Of a stretch of 64,000 bases of DNA, positions 39,480 to 51,071 are shown in pieces. The position numbers and the translations under genes are program-made. Under the pieces are notes generated by a model. It did no database searches. It was not told the origin of the DNA and worked only from the letters and a program-made list of their open reading frames with translations. The DNA is from Hippasteria phrygiana (Eukaryota; Echinodermata; Asteroidea; Valvatida; Goniasteridae), in assembly GCA_037893225.1 (NCBI GenBank), contig JAZGUH010000121.1, positions 124,001 through 188,000 on the forward strand, written 5' to 3'. Position 1 is the first letter of the stretch; each line of letters begins with the position of its first letter.

Positions 39480-41420
39480 AGCACAACTGATACCGCTTTC
39501 AGACAATATGAAATGATCTCTAATTGTAGTCAATTTCAGAGTCAACCGAGAAAATGGCAGGAGCACTATTTAAACTTGAAATCTCCAGATTAGCATACCA
39601 CCTCCCAATTTGTCAGTATCTTTGTTCAGTGAGCTCTAGTCAGAAGTCATAAACCAGCAATGCTGTATAGCCTGGGTCCTGTCAGCTTTCTTTGTTCGCT
39701 GTGAAAAATAAGTATTTATTTTTAATACATGTTATTTTTATGATGTTTCTTCAGTTAATGTCCAATACGGGAAAGGTTTCCTTTAGAGAACCGGTGTAAA
39801 CCATTTTCAAATCGTCAAGGTAATGAACTATTTATTCAGTGGCCACTGTTACAGACTACACGTAGCTTGGAAAAATTTACTGTTTTAAAATAAAAAATAC
39901 AAAATAGTTGTAATTTTTTTTTTAATTGTGTACTATTATATGTGCAAGATAATTTAATAAACCATATACCATTGACTGATCAAGTCAAATCCAGTTTACT
40001 TTTGAAGGCCTAGAAAGACGGAACTTGAAACTAACCAGTCTTGTTAAAAATGTTTCTTCGGCACTGATGGGGGATCAATGTTATTTCTGTATTCGTTGAT
40101 AGTAACCATCTTAGCATTTCAAAGCTGTCCAAATTTATGGAATGACCCCCATATGCAAGTTTTGTTTATATAAATTATCAGTCCTGTGGTTGGAACACTT
40201 GAATCTTGCTCGTTATTTAATGTGATGCAGAGATAAATAAATGATACATGAAGCTTGTGTATTAAATATCTCTTCACTGAATTTGTATGCTTTGAAACCT
40301 AAAATGGAATTAAATTTTTGACATCTGCAAAAAGACCACTTTAATTAAGGAATATGGGATAATACATCAAAATTTGGTGATTAATTTGCTTTTTCAGAAA
40401 CTTGCAGATACATGTATTGTGGTTTAAAGATTACTGTTGATATTTTAACGTGCTGTTTTAAGAAAAAATAGACTAATATTGTGGAGGTTGGGTGGGGCAG
40501 CATTCAGTCTTACTAGAATGTGTTTCAAAAGTATCTTGTGTAACTTTTTGAAATAAAGGGACAAAATCAATCACGAGTGGCAAGGTACATTCAATATAGT
40601 CCACTTATTCGTTGTTTGCAGGTATGCTATTGTATGGCCACAATGAGCAAACATGACCCCCACTGGCTAGTTGGTAACAGCCTAAAACAAAATACATGTA
40701 TATCGAATACCTTTTTGCCAGTTCAAATACATACATTGTACTGCATTATTTTGCCTATTTTTAAAAGAATATTTCGAAAATATTCAAAAAGTTCAATTTA
40801 CATGAACACTACTTGGGCTCAGGTCCTCAGTTGTATTGTTATCACATTGCGTAATGTCTTGCAGAATTAGCATATATGCAATTCGCCCCTTCATAAACTT
40901 GAAAACGGCGACGACGTGTTGAACTTTCATAGAGGCTGCAATGCTTCTTTTTTTCAATCTTTTCTCTCCGCAAATAGAAGACATAAAAATCCACCCAGCT
41001 GATCTATTGCATGTGTTGAATTGATACGGTTTACTCCATTGCAGGGGGTAGCCATGTTGGAATCTACTGCCAGGCAGATACTAAAATTTAAGGGCAAAAA
41101 AAGGACTTTTTCCTTCCCTTTTGTGCAACCGGGGAGAGGCCAAATTACACAGTGCATCATGGGGAAAAGTCGACATCGCAAAACCAGAAGTGGGTATCGC
41201 CAATACATCGACCGTACTTTCTTACACCCCTTCTCTGCTAAATGTATCAACTCCTCTCTTCTTTCCCGCACAAGGTATTCCCTGATTAGTCAATAATTGC
41301 TTTAACTCATCCACACTGCTGTACTGTCGACCCCGAAAGTGGGAAATTGGCCTTTTCTGGCTTGCCGCTGGCAGTACACCGAGTTGTGAATCGACCGAAT
41401 TGTTTTTGGCCTAAACTATA
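39480..41420. other. Intergenic sequence, nothing named
   Basis: AT-rich sequence between the convergent AHSA1 and DMAC2 genes. Short open frames only. Confidence 0.5.
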
Positions 41421-41426
41421 TGGTTA

Positions 41427-41606
41427 TTAACCCTAACGTAAATAAATCCATCCAAATCCTTCCCCTGTTTTGGAGGATTTCGGCAGATTCAGGATACCTC
41501 CATATTGAGCAGTCACCAAAACCAACTTTTTGTGCATGACAAAATAGGTGGATTTTTGCGGATTCAGGATACTTTCTAGTAAAGTTACCCAAGGGGTTAG
41601 GGTTAA
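41427..41606. mobile_element. TTAA-type element, family D
   Basis: Bounded by TTAACCCTAACG and GGGGTTAGGGTTAA. Contains AATCC/GGATT and GGATTCAGGATAC blocks in tandem. Confidence 0.7.
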
Positions 41607-41744
41607 AAGCATTAATGCAGCCAGCATTAATGCAGCCAGTACCTGGCCGAAACTGCACTAGCACACAGCGGCAAATTACACATATTGTAGTATGTCTGCC
41701 TCCAACTCAACCACATCACACACGAATGTCTATTATCCCTGTTG

Positions 41745-41958
41745 TCAAACTCTCTTGTCCACTATTTGCTCTCGTTCTTGCTCGCTAATCGCCTGGTTTG
41801 GTGGCAGCCTCCATTTGTCCCTTTGAAGCCTGCGTCTCTCTACCTCGTTGGTCACCAGACTGATCCTCAGTTTCGGTAGTACATCTTCAAGCATGCAGGC
41901 TATTGCTTTCCTGTGGGGTACCTTGGGAAGATCATTCATGTTGAGTCTCTCAAGATTG
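41745..41958 (-). CDS. DMAC2: DMAC2 last exon
   Basis: The acceptor is GAATTTTCAG. Encodes NLERLNMNDLPKVPHRKAIA, the final LRR and tail, ending in TGA at 41745-41747. Confidence 0.85.
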
Positions 41959-44900
41959 CTGAAAATTCAAGAAACAAAAAAGTCTTTACAAACCTCTCCA
42001 GACTCTGTGCATATCTTGGCGCTAATGTGGTCATAATGCAAAATTTTAAGATTGTCTCCAAATTTTGAGACGCGTGGTGGCAGCAGACATACCGGTCCTT
42101 TTCCATTGTTCTCACCAGTCATGCGCATGCTCAGAACTATGCGCACATGCTCGGATCTAGCAAAAAAGGATGGGTATGATGTCTGCTGTTGCCAGCATCT
42201 TAAAAGTCTCCCATTCCTGTTATATTCATAATGATAGCATGACAGACAGAACAATTGGACAGTGTTTCATATCATATCTGTCTTTAAACTACGTATTCTT
42301 TTTTCACAGTGACACAGCAGAGTGGTTTCACATAACGCCAATGGTGTATCTGCCTTTAATTATTGATGTCTTAATTCAAAACAGTTATCGACATTACCAG
42401 CAATGTATGCTGTAACCCTTCCTTGCAAATAATGACAAGAATCGAGTCTCCCAAACAGACCTAAAAATTCTGACTGTTCTGACCGGTCACAGGTTAGCCT
42501 GCTCAGCCAACAATGTTATGTGATCAATTTATTAGGAAGAATTCCCCAAAATATCTGTAATTTTCTAAACTCATTTTTGTTAACATTCAGCTGTTAACAT
42601 TCAGCTGTTACCATTGATGTTTGAGATGGTATTCCACAACGTGCCTGTTGTCAATCCTAGAATGTTGACTTTTCAGTTAAATCAACGCTCGCCGTGAGAA
42701 AAAGAAAAATCGATAGCAACCCCAACAGTATTTTGCCCATTAAATTTGGCAAGAAGATTTTTTAGAATGTTGCCAGTTTTGACATCACTAGGAATGACAC
42801 TGTTGTCATGATCTAATTTTCTTTTTACCATGGTGGCTTCTTGAACCTGTGATTTATTGTCAGAGAAATCCCGGGGGATCGTCAAGTCAGGGAACCAGAC
42901 TAGGCAGTGATTCTGCGAGTGAAGGTCTTGAATACCTGAGGTGGTGCAGGCTCGTTAGTCCGCACTCGGTGATCAGTGGACACTTGTTGATGTTTAGATG
43001 CGAGAGCGAGTCTTGTAAGTGCACCAACTGACCCAGGCAGCTGTCGTCCACGTAGGGACACCCCTCAAAACTCAGATACCTAAGTTTTTGTAATTTTTCT
43101 GTGAATGAGACAATACAAAAAGAAACAATAACTTTCATTAGGGGTGGAAGTTATGAAGAGTGGCACTGTGCATGGTGACATACTGGACTACACCTTTTTT
43201 TTTCATGAAGTTGTGTACTACAATTGAGTTTGCAATCCTGTTTTTATGTGAACGTCTTGGTAACAAATCCACATGATGCACGATATGGGGCAGAGGGAAC
43301 TCCCCTCTTTTGTGTTCGTCATTGTGTTCCCGGAATCTCAGGAATTCTTTTCAGATCTCTAGGGGGGAATGTGTTAGGTAACAATAGTCTGGAGAGGGTA
43401 TAGGGACAAAAGGGGGTACCCCTTTGCCCCATATCGTGCTGGGTATACCAATCCACACCGACTAGTCTAGCCACCGACTCCTCTATTTGTTTTTACCTAA
43501 TAGCAAAGTGCACGGTAGACTGATCAGAAGTTAAAAGGTCAAATTATTATTTCGTAATGAATTTAGACTATTGGAACAATACATGAAATTAATACTGCAT
43601 AATTCTGCTAAGTAGCAGAATGTGTGCACATCGGGTACAGTAAGAATTCTCCAGGCAGATTTGCCGTAATTCCAAACTATCCAAGCCTTGTTGGACACAT
43701 TGGAAGTGGACTTTTGAGGATGTATCCCCCTCAAAAATCAATTTTCAAATTGAATGACTATTTTTTTAGCATTAGATAAGTTACAAGCTTTCCAATCAGA
43801 TATTCTACAAACAATTGGGGAATCAGGTTGGCGCAGTGGTTACTGTCCCCGCCTTTCACCGCTGTGGCCCGGGTTCGATTCCTGCCCTGGTGTCAGTAGC
43901 AGCACGCTTTAATCAAGGCTAACGCAGTTCCAAGCCTAAAGGTTGAATTCCCTACTTACTGATCTGTGCCATGCCATGATAATCGATCTCTGTTCCCTTT
44001 GCATCCACAGCGTCGATATTATAATTCATGAGTTCCCTGATTGGCCGTTCCTCCTTCAGACCTTTCACCTCTGACGTATACCACTTCCCGTTGGTGAAGC
44101 GCACCCTTGCCTTCAGGCCAATCAGCCACAGATAAGTGGCTATCTCCGGTGGGTATTTGCTGGCTTTCTCCATGCTTTCTACTCTGTTGGTTCAATGAGA
44201 CGTCATAAGCTGGGATAAGTTTATTTACAAAGACCAATGTGACCAGAGTTAGAGAAAGTTAAGATTTGTCAAAATGCAAACTTTGGGATTATTTTCAAAC
44301 AATCAACTTTACCTTGACAAAGTTAACCTATTGCCGTTGTTTGAAAATGACCACCTGGCCGGTTGTCATATTTGGGAAATATTTGGGCAATGCATTCACA
44401 AATTTGAAACCTGCCGCTGAATCTTATCCAAAAGAGGAACAAATAGCAACCCCGAGCACCAGCCCAGATGTGGCTGCAGTATTCCATGACCGGACAAAAT
44501 GGTTGTCCAATGTGAAAATGTCAATGAGGACTCACACATTCAGATGATGCTTCTTGAACTCCTTAAACCTCTTTGGTATCTTGCGCATGTAGTACAGCAA
44601 CGACATGTTCCTGTAAGGTTGACAATAGGATATTAGGCCTCCCACTGGCTGTAGAATTGACTTGGAAGTAGGCAGGACAGACCCAAGTCCACAGATACAC
44701 GTACAGACTGAAGCTGTGCGGTGCTGCACTGCCGATCGCAGAGCCGCTAGGCACATCCTGGGATACAACATGATGCTTGGCTCTTGAATAACTATTTTAT
44801 TGCTGGCCCGAGAAGAGAAAAAGAATGGAACGAACTGGAAAGATTTTACTACCAAAATTGCTCAGGAACAGCAAAATCTTAGAAAATAACCAATCCTCGA

Positions 44901-47900
44901 TGATGACATGTTGCACAAGCTATAATTTTAAAATTTATGTCGGCAAAAATCAGGAAAAATGAGGCAGAAATTAACAGACATGTGTATTAACATGGAGGAA
45001 GGATTAACAATATGAGTTACCATACATCATCACAGAAAATACAAACTTTCTTGACAAGTCTGCAAATTATAGGTCAAGTGCAAAGTGTTTATACAATTCT
45101 GAACACGATTTACATGTATGTTGTTTCTGACCGATTTTGGTGGGGGGGGGGGGGGTGTTAAAGTTAAATCTTTCCAACAAACTTAATACATGTACATTGT
45201 ATTTGAGACTTTTGGACGACTGAATAAGACTCAAACCTGAGACATTTGGACTGCCATTCCAGTGATTCACCAAACCCTAACCCTGCCAGACGCAGCACAG
45301 TGCATCTGTGGTGACAGCTTGACCTTGCTGCACTCTGCACACAAGTCAATTTCTAGCCAAAATACCCTGGAGGGTTAGGGTTTAAGGCCTGCCACTTTGA
45401 AGTACTGACCTTGATCACGGCTCACTCATATCAAACTTTTAATACATAGCCGCGGCTGTGATTGGTCAATATGAGTCTATTGAGTAATCAATCTCTCTCC
45501 CAAAGTCTCAACCGAGACCAGAGATTATTCCCAATTGGGTGTTGCTTCAGTGTGCAACCCCTGGGTGCAACCTGCCATTTTCTGGTTATTTTTAATTGAG
45601 AACTAAACATTGTGGACATGGTTGAAAATAGGGCTCGAAAAGTTTAACCCCAACAGTCTCAAATTCTCCAATTTTAACAGGATTTTGCATGCATGCTAGC
45701 GGGTTAGGGTTAATAGACAGTTTAAAAAAAATGCAGCGGCTATTGTTACGGCAGCCATCGTTACAGAACTGTCTAGTTCCCCGACGTAATATTATTCAAC
45801 ATCACGATGTTTGCTGTTGGAACCAGACTAGTATCAACCAAATGGTTCTCGGACTTTATTTCTCCAAAACCACTGAAATCAAAGGGAAGAAAATTAAATC
45901 TACTTAAATAAAAATAACCATTTGATTAAAAACCTAAAACTTAAGAAATCTTTTTGATAAAATTTTGTTAAAAACAAATCGGAGAGCGCGGCATGGATTC
46001 AATCCAGGGTTCCCAGCTATCAAAACCAACGCCCGTACCAATCGAGCTACCGAAGCGCTCTGGCAGGATGGGTGGTTGTAAATCTGATATATGTTCGCAT
46101 TGTGTTTTTACCATGCTGTATAACAATAGCATTTGAAAGTCGCGTTACTGCTGCCGTAAAAATAGCCACTGCGTTAAAAATAAATTCTGCATTCGCTTGG
46201 GCTCTAAACTGGCCAGTCCACATCTAAATGTTAAAAAAGAATCCAGATTTGGGGCAAGTTACTCAAACTGGTCTATCAGTAGTAGCCAGACTGCCTCTGA
46301 TGACTGGCCGTCCACGAGTGTGACGTGGATATTCCCTCAGTGTACTGCATCCTTAGCCACACACCTGACCACGGGTAGAGCCTGTGCATTAATTAGCTGT
46401 GTATGGGTTATATATCTCTGACTAAATATTAAAAAAAACATTTAATTTTGTAAAGGTAGTAGGCCCAGGCTATACAACATTTGCTTTTGCTGTAATTTTT
46501 AGAAATGAATGGATTTAGGGGTTAATGTAACACAGAAAACTGCTGTTCTTGGAGTCTGGTTCCCTGACCCTACTTCAGACAAAACAAAGCAATTTGTGAT
46601 ACAAAAATTCCACTTTTCTCGAAAATGACAGCACACCAGCATGACGGCGATTGTGTAGTGTAGGGACCCTCTTTAGTTTTGATGAAATTAGATTCAAAGC
46701 AGACTTCTCTTAATTCTATTGACATCGTTTTTTGTAATTTTGAACAGTTTATTTTGGTAGAAAATGCAATTTTCTTACGCGCTTTACGGCAGTTGCTATG
46801 CGAATGAACGCGGTTTTGAGTGTTTACTGTGCATCGCGGTGATCGCCATCTTTATTTATTTTTTTTTGTCCTCCTCATCGACGCTTTACCGCAAATTTTT
46901 TCTCAAAACTAGTAAAACCCTGCCCTTTATCTACGGCATACCTGTTGGTCTGTAATGTCGCTAACTAGTTTGGCAATTCCAATAACCTAAAACTAAAGTG
47001 GATTTTTGTTCCCTTATACAGGAATTCGGCGACGGCATTTTTACAGCCTACAGTGGTGCCGCGCCCGCGTTCTTTAATTTGAGTTGCGTGCGCATTTTGG
47101 CAAGTTGTAAACACACTGTACTGTAGGTCGAAGCTGCGTCGAGCGCATGCGTCTAACACGCACGCGAGCGCCTCGTCACCGCAGTAAATGCTTCTAATTT
47201 TGGTCGCCGGATTAGTCTATAGGGAACAGGGCAGGCTACAATACACAATCGCCAGCATGACCAGGTGCCATGATTTCACAGGATGCTTGAGACTATTTAT
47301 TATGTACTTAGGATTGTGCAGTCAAGGGTAGCACAGAACAGGCAAACAATAGATTGAAAATGCACAGAAATGCACATATAGACGACAACCAGGTATTGCC
47401 GTCGTCTGTATTCAATGGGTTCATACCCATAGCTCCCATGGCCCGATGTGACCCTCCTACCGGTCACACCCCGGACGTTTTGGACATGATCGCCAGAAGT
47501 ACTTCTAGAAACTAGTAGAACTGTTGAGCATAATTTGAGTGCCGCGCGCGAGTTTAAACTCGCGCCCGGGATTTCCGAAGCATGCAAATTTAATTCACTG
47601 CACCATTTAAATTTGCGCGCGCACGTTACAATCGGCGCAAGGGCGATCGCAAATTGAGAACCTTGCGCAAGTTTAAACTTCAGCAAAGGAAATCGTTCGC
47701 ACATTGAAAACCTTTGGCCAATTTTGCTGTCATTTATGCATGTATGTTGCAACATTTTCATGACGTTGGCATTTGTTTCTTTTCCTTCATATTAAAACCT
47801 TCCAAAACTAAGGGAATACATGTATACATTGTAATTACGTTTTAAATATGTAGTATCTTGCAATATTTGTGGTAGGCCAATTCAGCCAGGGGAGAGGGAG

Positions 47901-48872
47901 GGGGGTCGGGAGGGGGAGGAGGCTTCGGGAATATTTTAGTTTCACAGTTTACAGAACTCAAAATTGCGCTCGCAGTTTCACCATCCTTGTCAGGATTGTA
48001 CGTGCGCTGTCTGAATTTTCCGCCACAACGCAAATATTGATGGTTTATATTTTTTTGATACTTTTTCTTTCAGAGATACAAACTAGTCACCAGGTAATCC
48101 CTCACAAAATGTAGTGTGATTATAATTTAAAGGGGTGAGGTGGGGTGGCTTCCTACGAAATTACGGATTTAATCTGTTATTACGGATTCACAATCCATTA
48201 TTACGGATTCACAATCCGTTATTACGGATTGTAAATCCGATATTACGGATTGTAAATCCGTTATTACGGATTGTAAATCTTTTATAACGGATTTACAATC
48301 CATTATTAGGCCTACAGATTCACAATCTGTTATTACGGATTCGCAATCCGTTATTACGGATTCATAATCTGTTATTATACGGATTCACATCCGTTATTGA
48401 ATGGATTATTACAATCTGATTGAATGATGAAACAGCTCCATGTGGTGCTTGGCGTCTGTCATTATGTGTCACAACTGTGACATTTGCATATTGCAAATCC
48501 GTAATAACGGATTGTGAATCCGTAATAACGGATTGTGAATCCGTAATAACGGATTAAATCCGTAATAACGGATTCAATTTTTTTTTTTTGCTTGGCGCTA
48601 ATGGGCTTTAGTACAGTAGCTTCCCGATTGGGTTTATGTGTGTGTGTTTTTATTTTACTGTGACCTTTTTTTATATTTAACTTTGTGAACGTTTTAGATG
48701 GCTGCTCTTCATTCACCCCTTCACTACTTGAGTACTTCAGAATCAGATATTTAACAATAGAGTTACCCTTTTCCCTTCTTATTGTGGAACTTGTGGTGAC
48801 CCCTCCAATCGGAAATTTTGAGTCGCAAAACTTAGAAAACAACTCGAAGTTGACTAGGCCTACCGCCGCCAT
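41745..48872 (-). CDS. DMAC2: Distal membrane-arm assembly component 2 (DMAC2/ATP5SL-like), full gene span
   Basis: DMAC2 is a mitochondrial leucine-rich-repeat protein needed for assembly of the distal membrane arm of complex I. Five minus-strand exons join in phase to 270 codons (human about 257): 48872-48736, 44610-44536, 44183-43960, 43098-42936, 41958-41745. Conserved landmarks are AVDAKGTEIDYHGM, then the LRR block LSFEGCPYVDDSCLGQL and LSHLNINKCPLITECGL-TSLHHL, then LERLNMNDLPKV. The start at 48872 lies in AAAATGGCGGCGG, a common metazoan start context, and the N-terminus is Ser/Thr-rich and basic, compatible with mitochondrial import. Exon 1 and its weak donor are the least certain. 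The gene is convergent with AHSA1 and divergent from the P450 gene. Confidence 0.85.
42936..43098 (-). CDS. DMAC2: DMAC2 LRR exon
   Basis: The acceptor is CATTCACAG and the donor CTCAG/GTATTC. Encodes LRYLSFEGCPYVDDSCLGQL and NKCPLITECGLTSLHHL, very close to vertebrate DMAC2. Confidence 0.93.
43278..43439. mobile_element. 162-bp TIR element (GCACGATATGGGGC)
   Basis: GCACGATATGGGGCAGAGGG at the left is mirrored by CCCTTTGCCCCATATCGTGC at the right. Confidence 0.75.
43822..43950 (+). mobile_element. tRNA-derived SINE
   Basis: The A-box TTGGCGCAGTGGTTACT and B-box GGGTTCGATTCC have tRNA spacing. The body ends at about 43950, just outside a DMAC2 exon border. Confidence 0.7.
43960..44183 (-). 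CDS. DMAC2: DMAC2 exon 3
   Basis: The acceptor is ACCAACAG and the donor ATCA/GTAAGT. Encodes ARVRFTNGKWYTSE and NIDAVDAKGTEIDYHGMAQI, matching the pre-LRR part of DMAC2. Confidence 0.9.
44536..44610 (-). CDS. DMAC2: DMAC2 exon 2
   Basis: The acceptor is CCTTACAG and the donor AATGT/GTGAGT. Encodes NMSLLYYMRKIPKRFKEF. Phase matches both neighbouring exons. Confidence 0.75.
45141..45156. repeat. Poly-G tract
   Basis: A run of G ends in GTGTT. One of several homopolymer C/G tracts in the window. Confidence 0.8.
45272..45385 (-). mobile_element. TTAA-type element, family C (reverse)
   Basis: AACCCTAACCCTGCCAGACG to GAGGGTTAGGGTTTAA is the reverse complement of the 4121-4270 family, shortened. 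Confidence 0.8.
45644..45713. mobile_element. Very short TTAA-type element (70 bp)
   Basis: TTAACCCCAACAGTC to GCGGGTTAGGGTTAA. Its start is shared with the element at 2958-3338. Confidence 0.6.
45720..46187. mobile_element. TIR element (GCAGCGGCTATTGTTACGGC)
   Basis: ATGCAGCGGCTATTGTTACGGC-type left end is mirrored by GCCGTAAAAATAGCCACTGC at the right. A tRNA-like sequence is inside. Confidence 0.6.
45982..46061 (-). repeat. tRNA-like sequence (SINE head or tRNA pseudogene)
   Basis: On the minus strand GAGCGCTTCGGTAGCTCGAT (A-box) and GGATTGAATCC (B-box) are followed by GCGCTC, which pairs with the first six bases. The anticodon arm does not fold cleanly. Confidence 0.55.
46646..47253 (+). 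mobile_element. TIR element (GGCGATTGTGTAGTGTAGGG) with 8-bp target duplication
   Basis: GGCGATTGTGTAGTGTAGGG at the left is mirrored by CTACAATACACAATCGCC at the right. AGCATGAC flanks both ends (46638-46645 and 47254-47261). The flanking host repeat exists without the insertion at about 8110-8190. A 63-codon open frame (46764-46955) is also conserved in the copy at 51511-51897. Confidence 0.85.
47316..47430 (-). mobile_element. Degraded family B MITE
   Basis: Retains TGTGCAGTCAAGGGTAGCAC and ACAATAGATTGAAAATGCAC with no clear TTAA ends. Confidence 0.5.
47524..47650 (+). repeat. GC-rich palindromic repeat (GAGTTTAAACTCGCGC), copy 1
   Basis: CTGTTGAGCATAATTTGAGT then GCGCGCGAGTTTAAACTCGC. 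An inverted homologue is at 48965-49082. Confidence 0.75.
48167..48580. repeat. ATTACGGATT palindromic satellite-like array
   Basis: AATCCGTTATTACGGATT units alternate with ACAATCCG and GTAAATCCG about ten times at 48167-48400 and again, mostly inverted, at 48497-48578. The two blocks can fold on each other and on themselves. It lies in DMAC2 intron 1, just downstream of exon 1. Confidence 0.9.
48736..48872 (-). CDS. DMAC2: DMAC2 exon 1 (start)
   Basis: ATG in AAAATGGCGGCGG context. Encodes MAAVGLVNFELFSKF followed by a basic Ser/Thr region and GNSIVKYLIL. The proposed donor CTGAA/GTACTC is weak but is the one that keeps phase. Confidence 0.6.
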
Positions 48873-48964
48873 TTTCCGCCAAAACTTGATTTTGATTCAA
48901 GGCATTGTTCATAGCCAATGCAATGCAATGTGCAGTTCATGTCAAAGCCGACTAATTTGTAGTG

Positions 48965-49082
48965 CGCTAGTTTAAACGTGCGCGCGCAGTTTGCAGCAAG
49001 GAAATTGATCCCGCGCGCGAGTTTAAACTAGCGCGCACGAGTTTAAACTCGCGCGCGGGACTCAAATTGCGCTCGACAGATA
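48965..49082 (-). repeat. GC-rich palindromic repeat, copy 2 (inverted)
   Basis: GAGTTTAAACTCGCGCGCGG then GACTCAAATTGCGCTCGACAG is the inverse of copy 1 (47524-47650). With copy 1 it brackets DMAC2 exon 1. Confidence 0.75.
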
Positions 49083-49265
49083 TCCTTCCTCCATGACAGA
49101 ACTAATATTTAATAAGGCACCCCCATGTTCTAGCAAGTAGCATGACATACGACAATACATGCATGAGTCGAGTAGGGTCCAACCCAACCTCGTTACCATG
49201 GGTACGATCTTGCGGCGCCATGTTTTCCCACCATGCCTTGCGCGATCTTAACCCCTGGAATTGTG

Positions 49266-49299
49266 TAATTACCATATCCCACATGGGATATGGTAATTA
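49266..49299. repeat. 34-bp perfect palindrome
   Basis: TAATTACCATATCCCA, CA, TGGGATATGGTAATTA: 16-bp perfect arms around two bases, about 400 bp upstream of the DMAC2 start. Confidence 0.9.
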
Positions 49300-50500
49300 G
49301 GACTGCAGTCGATGTGTTTACCGCGCGACGCAGTGTTTTTAGTAGGAATGTTTTATTTGTAGAATCAATCTTTTGGAAGGATGAGATTAGCTTCTAATAA
49401 TGATGCCTAATGTTTTTCCCGGCTGACGTTAAATCTAACACTGCACATAACAGCCGGCCTGGTGGGATCGGGAGGAAGGAAAAGTATGACAACGGTCATG
49501 ACCGTTTCCGCCCATTATCGCCGGATGTCAGTTGTGTAATTTTCCAAATGTTTTTCTCAGCTGTTTTCGCAAATTTGTCAAGCCTTTTGATGCATCTTCT
49601 GCAGCGGCGGCAAACACTGTCATTGAGAATGAGCTGCTTTCTTGAACTGGATAAATGAGTAAATTTACTATCGATTGGAACAACTTTGATTTCCGGCCTC
49701 GACTCGAATTTATAATATGTGTGCCTTTTCTATCTCTGTTTAAACATAAAATACATGTATTTCCTGACCAGAAAAAATCCATATCGTTTATTGTAGCCAC
49801 CAAGACTAGTGGCCTTGTCTTGATAATGGAAAAAAGTGCTCGGAGTCGTTTTGCTGATGTGCCGAACAGGATGTTAACGCGGGCGCGAGCGCACACAGGG
49901 GCCGGGGCGTTCAACATTCGGTTTACGCGCGCGGTTCACTTTCAGTACTTAAATATTCATTTCGAATAGCCAGTCAGCGTCATTTACGTATTCCTATCCT
50001 CACGGCCAGGGGTTAGTGAAGGAACGCACACGCGCCCATGGAGTCGAGGATGGGTAAACTCAGGACGGCGTTTAGACGCGGTGTCCTATCCAGTCTATAA
50101 TGGAGATCAATGGGTCCAACCATCTTGAGGCACGTATTCACACCGCAGCGAGTTTCTATTATGTTTATATTGGATTTGGATTGTAAACATACAGAAATAC
50201 GTACCTCAATCACTGTCACATCTAGGCCTAAGTTATAACTTATATCCCTTCTTTTAGAAAATTCGCGAAAAGATTAGGCCTTGTTGATTTTCTTCCTCCA
50301 GTAAATTAAATGCTGCCGCAGTGCAGCCGGCCGTGCATTTAGTGTGCGGTGCCGGTGCCAGATGATGGTCGAATGAGGGCGCTATGACACTTTTTTGTGA
50401 TAGTGGATGCTAAAGTTAGCGGCTGTGCAAGGTTAAGTTTTGCCCTCCATAGGCGTATTCTTTTTATAAACACTGCATACTCGGCGTTCTCCCGAGAGAG
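49300..50500. promoter_or_regulatory. CpG-richer intergenic block between divergent genes
   Basis: Between the DMAC2 start (48872) and the P450 start (52548), CpG is locally frequent (for example GCGGGCGCGAGCGCAC at about 49878). It could hold the shared promoter region and a P450 5' UTR exon. No specific site is identified; open frames on both strands have no recognised domain. Confidence 0.3.
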
Positions 50501-50522
50501 GGGGAGAGAGAGAGAAAAAAAA

Positions 50523-50617
50523 TCACTCGGGTGGGACTCGAACCCACGATCTAACGTTAGTGAGCATGGTGAGGCTTTCTATTCATTGCAGACGTCTTAC
50601 CACTCGACCACCGAGCT
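50523..50617 (-). mobile_element. tRNA-derived SINE head
   Basis: Minus strand GCTCGGTGGTCGAGTGGTAA (A-box) and GGGTTCGAGTCCCACCCGAG (B-box). A GA-rich tract AGAGAGAG lies beyond the B-box at 50500-50516. Confidence 0.65.
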
Positions 50618-50646
50618 TGCCGGAGTCGGCTGTCTGGTTCAAATCT

Positions 50647-51071
50647 GGGAAAGAGTTCCATATCCGGCCATCACTTGGACCTCGTGCACAACGTCTATGG
50701 GCCATTACAGAAAAAGTCAAAGTATTTTCAAAGAAAAAGTGGAATTTGTTTCCCTCCTAAATTCGTGTTTCTTCATTAGATTTACACTTTTTGGTAGTTT
50801 TTAAGTCATAATTATCCCTAACCATCCCTAACCTGCCAAAATCAAACACCCCATTTGTGTTGAATTTTGTGTGATTGGGTACTGTAGAGCCTTGGCACCA
50901 TCACTTTGCATGGGACTTGATGCCCTGATTTTGTCTAAGTACAAAGAATGTGCCATTGGTTTACTACACAGTGTTGGAGTTTGTGTGGTTAGGGAAGGAT
51001 TCTAGTAAAAAGCCTTGGGCTGTTAGGGTTTTAAGGGAAAATAAGTGGTGGCCGGATATGGAACTCTTTCC
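50647..51071. mobile_element. TIR element (GGGAAAGAGTTCCATATCC) split by a family E element
   Basis: Ends GGGAAAGAGTTCCATATCCG and CGGATATGGAACTCTTTCC match the intact 150-bp copy at 5874-6022. The insertion at 50812-51034 explains the extra length. Confidence 0.8.
50812..51034 (+). mobile_element. TTAA-type element, family E, copy 2
   Basis: Almost identical to 3551-3771; it is nested in the element 50647-51071. Confidence 0.9.

Noticed and set aside
49528..49969. Overlapping open frames on both strands (129 and 104 codons)
   Set aside because: No recognisable domain, frames overlap on opposite strands, and no splice context. Possibly part of a 5' UTR region.
50397..50804. 135-codon plus-strand frame with WDSNPR
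   Set aside because: The WDSNPR-type peptide is the reverse translation of a tRNA B-box, i.e. a SINE, and the rest has no domain.
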